Shown here piece by piece: positions 36,410 to 45,144 of a stretch of 64,000 nucleotides of DNA. Origin of the DNA: Tolypothrix tenuis PCC 7101 (GTDB taxonomy: Bacteria; Cyanobacteriota; Cyanobacteriia; Cyanobacteriales; Nostocaceae). The stretch is taken from positions 840,477 through 904,476 of the forward strand of contig NZ_AP018248.1 of assembly GCF_002368295.1 (NCBI RefSeq), read 5' to 3'. Every line of letters starts with the position of its first letter. Positions within the stretch are counted from its first letter, which is position 1. The notes beneath the pieces are model-generated. The model worked only from the letters and a program-made list of their open reading frames with translations. It was not told the DNA's origin and ran no database searches. Both the position numbers and the translations under genes were made by a program.

Positions 36410-37069
36410 ATGACTGTTACACAAATTTCTGCTCAGGAACTTTTCCGGGCTGCTTATGAAAACCGTTACACTTGGGACAAGGATTTTCCTGGGTACACTG
36501 CTGACATCACCTTTAGACATGATGGGCAAGTTACTACAGCTAAAGTCATCGTCAATGCCAATCTGAAGGCGGAAGTATCAGATGTAGAAAATGAAGAAGC
36601 CAAGCAAGCGATTCACCATCAAGCTTGGGAAATAGCAATTCACCGTGTCCGTCGTTCCTTTGAAGATACCCACGGTGCAAATAGCTTTAGCTATGGCGCT
36701 ACAGAAGAAAATGGCGCGGTTGAGATTTTAGTTGGTGGTAAAGCAGAGGGCGATAAATACAAAGTCCGCAATAATGAGGTGAGCCACGTTCATCGACTCA
36801 TTCACGGTACTTTTGTAACCATTGACACCTTTAGCAGTCACCAAACTGGTGAAGGTTACTTATCTCACACCTATGATTCTGTCTACCATGACCCTGCAAC
36901 TGGGCAACAAAAGGGTGGTAGAAGTGAATTTACTGATGAATACGAAAAAGTAGGTAAATATTTTATCCTCAATCGTCGGGAGATTAAAACCGAGACAGCA
37001 GGAGAAATCACAACTCAGGAATTTATCTTCTCTAACATCAAATTGTTAGAACCTGTGGCGGCTGAATAA
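36410..37069 (+). CDS. DUF3386 family protein
   Basis: The 219-residue soluble protein begins MTVTQISAQELFRAAYENRY and contains DFPGYTADITF, HRVRRSFEDTHG, and the conserved tail HDPATGQ...YEKVGKYFILNRREIKTE. This fits DUF3386, present in cyanobacteria and plants, of unknown function. ATG 36410 is chosen; the frame is open further upstream, but that part overlaps the operator and has no family resemblance. It is divergent from luxR paralogue 2 and probably under its control. Confidence 0.8.
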   Translation: MTVTQISAQELFRAAYENRYTWDKDFPGYTADITFRHDGQVTTAKVIVNANLKAEVSDVENEEAKQAIHHQAWEIAIHRVRRSFEDTHGANSFSYGATEENGAVEILVGGKAEGDKYKVRNNEVSHVHRLIHGTFVTIDTFSSHQTGEGYLSHTYDSVYHDPATGQQKGGRSEFTDEYEKVGKYFILNRREIKTETAGEITTQEFIFSNIKLLEPVAAE

Positions 37070-37193
37070 GTTGTGACGCGTTTAAATTGGAGATTTTGGG
37101 CTGGGGTTGTCAAAAGTCAAGAGTCAAGGGTCAAAATATAGGACTCATATTGGTACTAACAAGTATTTTGTTTCACTCCTTGAATTTAAAATT

Positions 37194-37233
37194 AGCGATC
37201 GCATTTTTACTGGGTGCGATCGCTTTTATTTTT
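37194..37233 (+). terminator. HIP1-containing hairpin terminator
   Basis: AGCGATCGCA (37194-37203) and TGCGATCGCT (37215-37224) pair perfectly, each arm containing a HIP1 octamer. TTTATTTTT follows. Located 125 bp after the DUF3386 stop. Confidence 0.7.
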
Positions 37234-37299
37234 GGGGTTGTGTAGAAAATCCCGTTGCATCCCAATACTGCTCGGTGAAGGATTTTCAACTCGGAATTT

Positions 37300-37375
37300 G
37301 GTTTGGGGAAAAGGTCAAAGGGTAAAGGTTAAAGGTTTTTTCTTGCCCCTTTTCCCCTTCCCCTTTTGCCCTTAA
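37300..37375. repeat. Polypurine/polypyrimidine inverted repeat
   Basis: GGGGAAAAGGTCAAAGGGTAAAGG-type sequence is followed by CCCCTTTTCCCCTTCCCC. A related version occurs at 41918-41987 and near 63400. It can form a long imperfect hairpin or triplex-prone tract. Confidence 0.7.
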
Positions 37376-37483
37376 CCGACAAGTATTGCATTGCATCCTG
37401 CCCAAATTGAGAAGCGATAGACTTTATACAAGCTGACTATTCGTAATTTGTACAAAAAGTCTTATCCAGGTAGGTATTAGATC

Positions 37484-39406
37484 ATGGTGCGTTTAAAACT
37501 GTGGCAATGGGTTGTACTAGCAGCGCCAATCGCTTTGATTGTGACTTTCTTACTAGTAGCGGCTGGTTCCCAAATCCATGCATGGGGGCTGAGTTGGATT
37601 TGGGCTGTGTTTACGCTGATATTTGTGGGCTGGCGTTGGTTGCTAGTCAAATGGACTCGTCCAGAGGTGGAACAATTAGAGGCGGTATTGGCAGAAGTTA
37701 ACGAGGAATTAGCCGCAACAATAGATTCTAACCAGTTACCAGCCGGAAATGATGCTACTACTCAAGCCCAAGCAGTTTTAAGCGAAATTTTACAAGCTGC
37801 ACAAAGCGATCGCCCGATTTGGGAAGATTGGTCAACTTTCTGGACTAGATGCCAAAATCTAGTTGTGGCGATCGCTCATATCTACCATCCTGAAGTTAAA
37901 TATCCCCTATTAAATATTTACGTTACCCAAGCTTACGGGTTAATTCGGGGAACGGTAGATGATTTGGATCAATGGATACAAAGGCTATCACCAGCCTTGA
38001 ATCAGGTGACAGTTGGGCAAGCTTATCAAGCTTATGAAGTCTACCGCAAATTAGAACCATCCGCCCGCAAACTCTGGCAAGCTTGGAATTGGGCGCAATG
38101 GCTATTGAATCCGGCGGCGGCTTTTGCTAAAAAAGCTAGTCAGCGTTCTACTAGCCAAGCAAATCAGCAATTGCTGGTAAATTTAAGCCAAATGCTGCGG
38201 GAAGCAGCTTTACGGAATTTGTGCAGACAAGCGATCGCTCTTTATAGTGGTAGTACTTTACCAACTGCGGAATTTTCCGCCCCAACTACTACTCCCGCAT
38301 TACCCAAGGCGAAAACTCAAACTCTCCGAGAAATCCTCACCCAAGCAGAACCCGCTGAGACTGTTGCGGTAAAACCTGTGAATATTCTGCTAGTAGGGCG
38401 CACAGGTTCGGGAAAAAGCAGCTTGATTAACACCTTGTTTCAATCAGAACTAGCTGCTGTTGATGTGTTACCTAGTACCGATCAAATTCAGAATTATCAA
38501 TGGCAGACTGGCAATAAAGAAACCCTCACACTTTGGGATACTCCAGGCTATGAACAAGCCAACCGCAGCGATTTTCGCGACTTAGTTTTAGACTATGCAA
38601 CCAAGGCAGATTTACTATTACTAGTTACACCTGCGCTAGATCCAGCTTTGCAAATGGATGTAGATTTTCTCAAGGATATGCAGGCAGAAGTTGCAGATTT
38701 GCCCGTAATTTCTATAGTTACCCAAGTTGATCGTCTGCGTCCCATCCGCGAATGGCAACCTCCTTATGATTGGGAATGGGGCGATCGCCCGAAGGAAATC
38801 TCAATTCGGGAAGCTACACAGTATCGGGCGCAATTGCTGGGGGATTTTTCCAAGTTAGTTTTACCTGTGGTGACTAGCGATCGCAAAACCAATCGCGCAG
38901 CTTGGGGAATCGAAGCCTTATCTTTAGGATTAGTAGAAGCGATCGCACCTGCAAAACAACTACGTCTAGCGCGCTTTTTACGTAATTTAGAAGCCCGTAC
39001 CGTCGCTGCTGCCAAAATTATCGATAATTACACCTTCCAGATGGCGACAACTCAAGGACTGACATCTCTGCTCAAAAGTCCCGTCCTGCAGTTTATTTCC
39101 ACCCTATCAACTGGATCGCCCACTCTGGCATACTTGCTAGCAGAAAAAATTCCCGTGGAACAGTTACCTGTTGTCATTGGTAAGCTGCAAATGGCTTATG
39201 ATTTATTTTCACTGTTGAATACAGATAACTCTGGCAAGCCCAGCTTTGATTTGCTAGCCCTTTGGCCCTTGCTGCTAGAAAATACAAATACCAGCGATGT
39301 CTGGGCTTTTGGTCATGCTTTAGTTGAGTATTGGACTCAAAATCTCACAATTGACCAACTGCGAGATAGGTTTAATTATTATCTCAATGTCTCGGTTGCT
39401 AAATAG
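37484..39406 (+). CDS. Membrane-associated Era/YcjX-like GTPase
   Basis: A 640-residue protein. Two membrane helices lie at the N-terminus (residues ~8-56). A helical region follows to about residue 270, then a GTPase domain with G1 GRTGSGKSS (305-313), G3 WDTPGYE (D352) and G4 TQVD. The C-terminal part (~495-640) is helical, resembling DUF697-type regions. GTPases of this shape associate with membranes, but their duty in cyanobacteria is not established. ATG 37484. It appears monocistronic, followed by 1 kb of repeats. Confidence 0.78.
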   Translation: MVRLKLWQWVVLAAPIALIVTFLLVAAGSQIHAWGLSWIWAVFTLIFVGWRWLLVKWTRPEVEQLEAVLAEVNEELAATIDSNQLPAGNDATTQAQAVLSEILQAAQSDRPIWEDWSTFWTRCQNLVVAIAHIYHPEVKYPLLNIYVTQAYGLIRGTVDDLDQWIQRLSPALNQVTVGQAYQAYEVYRKLEPSARKLWQAWNWAQWLLNPAAAFAKKASQRSTSQANQQLLVNLSQMLREAALRNLCRQAIALYSGSTLPTAEFSAPTTTPALPKAKTQTLREILTQAEPAETVAVKPVNILLVGRTGSGKSSLINTLFQSELAAVDVLPSTDQIQNYQWQTGNKETLTLWDTPGYEQANRSDFRDLVLDYATKADLLLLVTPALDPALQMDVDFLKDMQAEVADLPVISIVTQVDRLRPIREWQPPYDWEWGDRPKEISIREATQYRAQLLGDFSKLVLPVVTSDRKTNRAAWGIEALSLGLVEAIAPAKQLRLARFLRNLEARTVAAAKIIDNYTFQMATTQGLTSLLKSPVLQFISTLSTGSPTLAYLLAEKIPVEQLPVVIGKLQMAYDLFSLLNTDNSGKPSFDLLALWPLLLENTNTSDVWAFGHALVEYWTQNLTIDQLRDRFNYYLNVSVAK

Positions 39407-39462
39407 TGCGATCGCACGCCAACCTAACTAAAGCGTATTTGAGGTAAATAAGGTACGCAGGT

Positions 39463-39913
39463 AGGGGCAAGGCATTGCTCATTGGTGTCAACTTAACGTA
39501 AAACCCGCTTTGTGCAAAGGTTTTGCCCTCACCCCCAGCCCCTCTCCCTGAGCTATCCATTAGTCACATCTTTCTTTACAATCTTGAAATGCTTATTTTG
39601 TGGGCATCTTGAACACTGAGGTGTCAAACATACTTGACAGATTAACTCTTAGTCTTCTCGCTAAAATTAGGTTTTTATTGAGAATTGATGACGAAGGAAT
39701 CAGGGTTATAAAAAGCGTGAGTGAATACTCTCGTAAATGTTGAGAAAGATCCGGGTAATGGATAGCTCCCTGAGGGAGAGGGGAGCAAGAGATTCAATTC
39801 CCCTTCTCCCTGAGGGAGAAGGGGTTAGGGGATGAGGGCGAGGGTTTTTGTACAACACGCGCCGTATATAGCTTTTAGCTTAAGTTGACACGTATGGGCA
39901 TTGCCTTGCCCTC
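39463..39913. repeat. 450-bp foldback (long imperfect inverted repeat)
   Basis: The outer arms are GGGGCAAGGCATTGC (39464-39478) followed by GTGTCAACTTAA (39485-39496), and their complements TTAAGTTGACACG (39882-39894) and GCATTGCCTTGCCC. Further in, CCCTCACCCCCAGCCCC and CTGAGCTATCCATTA face complementary copies around 39765-39845. A perfect hairpin CCCCTTCTCCC-tga-GGGAGAAGGGG sits at 39800-39824. The central ~200 bp is unlike a known gene. It may be a foldback transposon or a decayed IS. Confidence 0.7.
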
Positions 39914-39967
39914 TAGAATATATTGATTGATGTGTCGCAAACATTATTAGATTTGGTATCATTTTTT

Positions 39968-40190
39968 AACTCTTGCGACTCACAAACTAACTCTTGCGAC
40001 TCACAAACTAACTCTTGCGACTAGCAAACTAACTCTTGCAACTCACAAACTAACTTTTGCGACTAGCAAACTAACTTTTGCGACTAGCAAACTAACTTTT
40101 GCGACTAGCAAACTAACTTTTGCGACTAGCAAACTAACTTTTGCGACTAGCAAACTAACTTTTGCGACTAGCAAACTAACTTTTCTACTC
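39968..40190 (+). repeat. 21-bp tandem repeat array, ten full copies plus a partial one
   Basis: The unit is AACTTTTGCGACTAGCAAACT (copies 5-10), with variants TCTTGCGACTCAC (copies 1-2), TCTTGCGACTAGC (3) and TCTTGCAACTCAC (4). Copy starts fall every 21 bases at 39968, 39989, 40010 and so on to 40178. The last copy decays into unique sequence. It lies in the spacer between the GTPase and a phoD remnant. Confidence 0.95.
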
Positions 40191-40424
40191 GTATATCAAC
40201 GTCACAACTCTTATATCAGATTATTAACGCAAAAAATCAAGTTATAATTGTTCAATCGTTTAATTTGCCTATCTTCGCTATTTAATATCAGATTATTGCC
40301 CTTTTTTGTATTTCCAACTAAAACGGTCAACTCCTACAGGGAATTCAAAACTAACAATTAACTAACCCCACGAATCAATCGGGGACTTTCTTCCCAGTCA
40401 ACTATCAACACTTAACAGTCAGCA

Positions 40425-40940
40425 TTAATCAGCCTGTAATCCTGGACGACCATTTTCAACTACAAATGAAGCGCGGTTGCTAATAGTACCAAATGGGGTT
40501 GTTACCTCTAACATCGATAAATAGTCTGCTTTCCAGGTGTCTGGAGTTAGCGTACAGCGAACATACCCGCGCCGATTGTTATAGAACTTAATGTGTGGGT
40601 TATCACTTGTATTGAAGTATCTGTGAACAGCATCGTCTCCATTTCCACCAGAACTAATTGAGGAACAGACAATTTCACTCCCGACGATCGCAGATTGCGG
40701 GTTATTAAAGTCAGCCTTGAGATCCATTGCCCAATGACTATGTGCATCCCCTGATAAGCAAACTGGATTAGAGGGCTTTTGTTTAGCGAGAAAATCCATT
40801 AGGCGATCGCGATCAGCTAAATAACCATCCCATGTATCCATATTAAACGCACCACCTTCTCCTGCTTTAAAATCTGTTTGAGACATGGGAACTTGTTGAG
40901 CAAGGATGTTCCATTTAGCTTGTGAGCTAATTAAACCTAG
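40425..40940 (-). pseudogene. phoD: Remnant of a PhoD-type alkaline phosphatase
   Basis: The frame starts after a TGA at 40941-40943 and runs 171 codons to a TAA. It matches only the C-terminal third of PhoD phosphatases: SSQAKWNILAQQVPM, DTWDGYLADRDRLMDF, and the metal-site block LSGDAHSHWAMDLK. The secretion signal and the N-terminal metal ligands are missing, and the upstream DNA shows no trace of them. Only internal starts (ATG 40886) exist. The remnant cannot be an active phosphatase. The neighbouring foldback and tandem arrays suggest that rearrangement removed the rest. Confidence 0.8.
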
Positions 40941-41188
40941 TCAAAAAAATCATCAATGCAAGGTTTTTAAGCCTTAGTAATCTGGTTTTTTTGCAATTTT
41001 TTCTCCAAAGACAGCCTGAAAAGCTTATAAAACAATAGTTTGAAAGCTATTCAGCCAGCCCTAATTATTTCAAAATATCAATACTTAATTTGGTAGGTAA
41101 TCAATTAAAAACTGCTCTTGCTGAAGGGATAGTCAAGAGCAGTCTAAAAATATTAAGCCTAATAATTAGTGAGACCCAAACTCTAAAT

Positions 41189-41512
41189 TTAGGCATCTTC
41201 AAGTTCTAATTGAGCCACAGTCACAGCATTAAAAGCAAAAGCTAATACCAACGGCATAGGACATTTTAAGAAAACCGTAGACAGGACAGCTACGACTGTG
41301 CCAAGAATTGCTGATATTGACCACAGCTTTTCTTCCTTAGTCTGTCCCTTTTCGGCCTTAATCAGTCTCAGCACGTGAGTGGGAATTGGTTCTGGCATTA
41401 CGCAGCCAGGAGGAAAAGCCCAAAAGTTATTACGACGCTCAACAAATAAATCTGTCCAGCCATTTTCTAGGCACCATGCCTCAATCCATTCAATCGCGTA
41501 ATGATTCATCAT
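41189..41512 (-). CDS. Small cyanobacterial membrane protein, unknown function
   Basis: 107 residues. A soluble N-terminal half rich in aromatic residues (EWIEAWCLENGWTDLFVERR; NNFWAFPPGCVMPEPIP) is followed by two membrane helices (about residues 64-82 and 84-100). The tail is acidic (QLELEDA). I do not recognise a named family. ATG 41512 or 41509. It is flanked by repeat-rich spacers on both sides and so stands alone. Confidence 0.65.
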   Translation of the reverse strand: MMNHYAIEWIEAWCLENGWTDLFVERRNNFWAFPPGCVMPEPIPTHVLRLIKAEKGQTKEEKLWSISAILGTVVAVLSTVFLKCPMPLVLAFAFNAVTVAQLELEDA

Positions 41513-42149
41513 CAGGTTTGCTAGGAGGAATTGTGAAATTTGTGTAGTTTTGTGAATAAAAACTCTTAGTTTATAGTTGAGAGCAGCTATTTGAAGGTTA
41601 CAAGCTTAAGGTATTTCTCCACTAAACATAAAGCTTTATCAAGCATTTGAGAACTATATATAAATAAACTCAAACCATGCTTAACTTGTTTACCAGACTA
41701 ACAGCCTAATGAGGCTGGTTAAACCAAAAGTCAATAAACTTAACTTACAAACCTAAAGGTAAACTATTGTAAATAGAAATCTGAACATTTACTCAAATCT
41801 AAAATAGTCATAAAACAAATATATATACTAAAGCTAAATAAGAACTAAACATTAAAAATGAAGAATTGTAAACAATAAATATCACGATTGAATAACTTCA
41901 ATCCTCTTTGCTGATAGGGAAAAGGTTAAGGGGTGAGGGGGAAAGGTTTTGTGTTTTTCCTTTCCCCTTTAACCTTTCCCCTTTTTCCATCTCTTACAAA
42001 AGGCCTTAGTATGTAATGAGAAAAGAACAAATACAGCAGATTGCAATTTAGTAAACTACTGATGAATTTTAGGGCGCACAGATGTGCGCCCTAACTGTGT
42101 ACTTCATTAAGCTGGAAGAAGCTAAAGAAATGATTTTGCCTGACATTTC
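41513..42149. other. Spacer with an inverted pyrimidine repeat and a 26-bp palindrome
   Basis: 41918-41987 holds GGGAAAAGGTTAAGGGG facing CCCTTTAACCTTTCCCC. 42069-42094 is the perfect palindrome TTAGGGCGCACA-ga-TGTGCGCCCTAA, with no T run on either side. It may mark or stabilise the gor 3' end. No gene was found. Confidence 0.6.
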
Positions 42150-43502
42150 TTATCTCATAGTGACGAATTCTTCCGCCGAACTGGGGTGAATTCCCACTGT
42201 TGCATCAAAATCAGCTTTTTTCGCACCCATTTTCACAGCGATCGCAACGCCTTGGATAATTTCAGCAGCATAATCACCTACCATGTGTGCGCCTAAAACG
42301 CGATCGCTTTCTTGATCGACAATCAGCTTCATCAAGGTTTTTTCTTCTTTGCCTGCTAGGGTGTAGTACATAGGACGGAAACGACTGCGATAAACTTGAA
42401 TGCGATCGCTACCATATTTCTCAATGGCTTCTGCTTCCGTTAACCCTACTGTCGCCGCTTCAGGATTTGTAAAAACCGCTGTGGGAATATTTTCATAACT
42501 CATCACCCGCGATTTTCCACCAAAGACAGTATCAGCGAAAGCTCGTCCTTCATTAATTGCTACAGGAGTGAGTTGCAATTTATTAGTACAATCACCGGCA
42601 GCATAAATATTGTCTTCGGCTGTGCGGCTGTAGCTATCAACTAAAATCATTCCCGTTTCATCTACTTTGACACCAGTATTTTCTAAACCAATATTATCAG
42701 TATTGGGTTTCCGTCCCAAAGCTGCCAAACTAATCGCGTCTGCTAAGATATTTTCTTCTTTGTCTGTTTTCAGTTTGATATTCACACCACTATCAGTTTT
42801 TGTGATTTCTAAAATCTCGGCATTATTGATAATCTTAATGCCGTGACGAATCATCCCCTCTTGAATTTCTGTCCGTAAATCTTCATCGAAGCCGCGCAAA
42901 ATCTTATCGTGGCGAATCACCTGAATAACTTCTGCACCTAAACCATTCAAGATACAAGCAAATTCAGAGCCAATATACCCACCACCCAGTAAAACTACTC
43001 GTTGAGGTTGGGGACTCATCGTAAATAAATCATCAGAAATTAATGCGTGTTCAATCCCTGGAATATCAGGACGGATTGGCGTACCACCCACAGCAATTAA
43101 GATTTTATCGGCAGTAACTTTAGTATCACCAATTTCCACAGTATGATTATCAACAAATTTTGCCCTACCCTGATATACCTGCACTTTAGAATTATCTAAC
43201 ATTCTTTGGTAGATACCATTCAGTCGTGTGACTTCATTATTCACACGATTAATCATATCTTCCCAATTCAGGGAACTTTGTACAGGACTCCAACCATACC
43301 CTTGTGATTCTTCAAAAATACTCGGGAAGCGCGCAGCATAAACCATTAATTTTTTCGGTACGCAACCACGGGTGACGCAAGTACCACCAAGTCTGTCAAA
43401 CTCTGCAATACCTACTCTTGCACCATATTCCGCTGCACGCCGCGCAGTAGCAATCCCACCGGAACCTGCACCAATCACAAATAAATCAAAATCGTAAGTC
43501 AT
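42150..43502 (-). CDS. gor: Glutathione-disulfide reductase, copy 2
   Basis: The 450-residue NADPH-dependent glutathione reductase carries FAD motif GAGSGG (11-16), redox cysteines C42/C47 in GGTCVTRGCVPKK, NADPH motif GGGYIGSE, AAGDCTN, and the catalytic histidine H439 in HPSSAEE. It aligns end to end with the copy at 730-2109, minus a short insertion. It is transcribed on the same strand as, and 284 bp after, a type II peroxiredoxin that can use glutathione-linked electrons, next to perR. This copy is therefore the likelier peroxide-stress isoform. Confidence 0.93.
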   Translation of the reverse strand: MTYDFDLFVIGAGSGGIATARRAAEYGARVGIAEFDRLGGTCVTRGCVPKKLMVYAARFPSIFEESQGYGWSPVQSSLNWEDMINRVNNEVTRLNGIYQRMLDNSKVQVYQGRAKFVDNHTVEIGDTKVTADKILIAVGGTPIRPDIPGIEHALISDDLFTMSPQPQRVVLLGGGYIGSEFACILNGLGAEVIQVIRHDKILRGFDEDLRTEIQEGMIRHGIKIINNAEILEITKTDSGVNIKLKTDKEENILADAISLAALGRKPNTDNIGLENTGVKVDETGMILVDSYSRTAEDNIYAAGDCTNKLQLTPVAINEGRAFADTVFGGKSRVMSYENIPTAVFTNPEAATVGLTEAEAIEKYGSDRIQVYRSRFRPMYYTLAGKEEKTLMKLIVDQESDRVLGAHMVGDYAAEIIQGVAIAVKMGAKKADFDATVGIHPSSAEEFVTMR

Positions 43503-43786
43503 ATCACTTCGCTCCTAATTCAAAATTAATTACTACAGCGATAAATATTTGGCTTAAATTAATATTGTTTGAGTTTCAATAAATTTATGTATAACTGAAT
43601 TTTAATTACGAATGAAACAGGCAAAGGAAGTATTTTTGATTTAACTTCCCTTGCCTAGAAACCAACAATTGCAGAATTAATGAACGATAAAAATTTGAAT
43701 GTTGACTGACTTAATTGGGCGATTCAATTTTAGTTTTGGACTCTGGTCTCAATCCAAAATCCAAAATCTAAAATTCAAAATCCTGC

Positions 43787-44359
43787 CTAGCCTACAAATG
43801 CTAATCGAGGTGCAACTTCTTTAACTCTTTCTACACCTTTGAGGTAAGCCAAAACTGTATCTGCATCAGATACTTCAAAAGGATCGGTGGCGCAGTTGTC
43901 TTCAAAACCTGGCTCAATGAACATCTTCTCAATTTGTCCATTGTTGACAACCATTGCATACCGCCAAGACCGCATCCCAAAGCCGATGTTAGATTTATCT
44001 ACTAACATTCCCATCTTGCGGGTAAATTCACCACTACCATCGGGTAACAAGAAGACGTTTTTTGCTCCTTGTTGTTTACCCCATTGGAACATGACAAACG
44101 CATCATTTACGGAAAGACAAATAATTTGATCGACACCTAAAGCTGTGAATTGATCGTAAAGTTCTTCATAACGGGGTAGGTGGGTAGAAGAACAAGTAGG
44201 TGTGAACGCCCCAGGTAAAGCAAATAAGACTACTTTTTTCCCGCCAAAAATTTCTTCAGTTGTCCGGTCTTGCCAACGGTAAGGATTAGGGCCAGGTACA
44301 GACTCATCCCGAACACGAGTTTTGAATACAACATCAGGAACGCGAGAGATAGCAGTCAT
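43787..44359 (-). CDS. Type II (Prx5-like) peroxiredoxin
   Basis: The 190-residue thiol peroxidase has its peroxidatic cysteine C56 in FTPTCSSTHLPRYEE, the Prx5 signature GAFTPTCS, and SVNDAFVMFQW. Further cysteines at C81 and C156 may act in resolution. The family reduces H2O2 and organic peroxides with glutathione/glutaredoxin or thioredoxin. It is divergent from perR, the same layout as sll1621/slr1738 in Synechocystis, with a 7-1-7 palindrome in between. ATG 44359. Confidence 0.9.
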   Translation of the reverse strand: MTAISRVPDVVFKTRVRDESVPGPNPYRWQDRTTEEIFGGKKVVLFALPGAFTPTCSSTHLPRYEELYDQFTALGVDQIICLSVNDAFVMFQWGKQQGAKNVFLLPDGSGEFTRKMGMLVDKSNIGFGMRSWRYAMVVNNGQIEKMFIEPGFEDNCATDPFEVSDADTVLAYLKGVERVKEVAPRLAFVG

Positions 44360-44438
44360 AAATACCTCGTTTTTAGATGGAATAATTAAACTTTTGTGTG
44401 AGCTTGAATATTTTGCTGTGGTCGCTTGCCACCTGTAA

Positions 44439-44455
44439 ATCAGAATAATTCTGAT
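44439..44455. promoter_or_regulatory. Candidate PerR/Fur box between prx and perR
   Basis: ATCAGAATAATTCTGAT is a perfect palindrome of 8-1-8. It contains the 7-1-7 layout of PerR boxes (consensus TTATAATnATTATAA) and lies 80 bp before the prx start and 124 bp before perR. Confidence 0.7.
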
Positions 44456-44578
44456 ATAAGAATTAGTAAATAGTTAGAAATACTTATTTTTTATAAAGCT
44501 TTTTTCTCTTGATAAATTATTAGAGTGGAAAAGTTATAATGTTTTTATAGGCGTATTGACTGTATTCAAGTACCTGCT

Positions 44579-44995
44579 ATGCAGCAACAAGCTGATGAGA
44601 TTATCAAGATACTGAAGAGTAAAGGATTGCGAGTCACGCCTCAGAGGTTCGCAGTCTATGCAAACCTGCTGGAAAGACGAGACCACCCCACCGTTGAGCA
44701 AATTTTGACGGATTTAAATAAAGACGTACCTACCTCATCACAAGCGACGGTGTATGCAGCGCTGCAAGCATTGCGTGAGGCAAGTTTAGTACGAGAAGTC
44801 TTATTAGAAGAGGGTGTTTCTCGCTACGATGCCAATGTTGCCCAGCATCATCATTTTCGCTGTACCAACTGCCGCACCATAGAAGATATTGAATGGGATA
44901 CCTTCGGCAAGATTGATTTGAGCCACCTGCGCCCAGGGTTAAAAGCCGAAAAATTAGAGGTGATAGTTCAGGGAATTTGCGATCGCTGTCAATGA
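44579..44995 (+). CDS. perR: Fur-family peroxide regulator PerR
   Basis: A 138-residue Fur-superfamily repressor. The winged helix-turn-helix (residues ~1-85) contains GLRVTPQRFAVYANLLERRDHPT. The dimerisation domain has a structural zinc site of two CxxC motifs (C95/C98 and C134/C137) and the regulatory histidines HHH (90-92) with D84. The features fit PerR (FurC type), which loses DNA affinity when peroxide oxidises its metal-site histidines. It is divergent from peroxiredoxin, which it presumably represses. ATG 44579. Confidence 0.88.
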   Translation: MQQQADEIIKILKSKGLRVTPQRFAVYANLLERRDHPTVEQILTDLNKDVPTSSQATVYAALQALREASLVREVLLEEGVSRYDANVAQHHHFRCTNCRTIEDIEWDTFGKIDLSHLRPGLKAEKLEVIVQGICDRCQ

Positions 44996-45036
44996 AGATA
45001 AGGGAGACAAGGGGACAAGAGAAAGTGAAAAACACC

Positions 45037-45071
45037 TATTACCAATTACCCATTACCCATTACCCATTACC
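45037..45071 (+). repeat. 7-bp repeat (TACCCAT/TACCAAT)
   Basis: About five heptamers lie between perR and the pentapeptide gene. Confidence 0.85.
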
Positions 45072-45144
45072 AAACACCCAACACCAAACCCTAAACCCTT
45101 AAATACGATAAGCTAAAATACACCGACTAGATGAGCTAGTAAAT

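Noticed and set aside
39968..40190. Possible CRISPR array
   Set aside because: The 21-bp units are contiguous with no spacers and no cas genes are present; it is a simple tandem repeat.
42069..42094. Intrinsic terminator at the palindrome after gor copy 2
   Set aside because: No T run follows on either strand, so it is recorded only as a palindrome.
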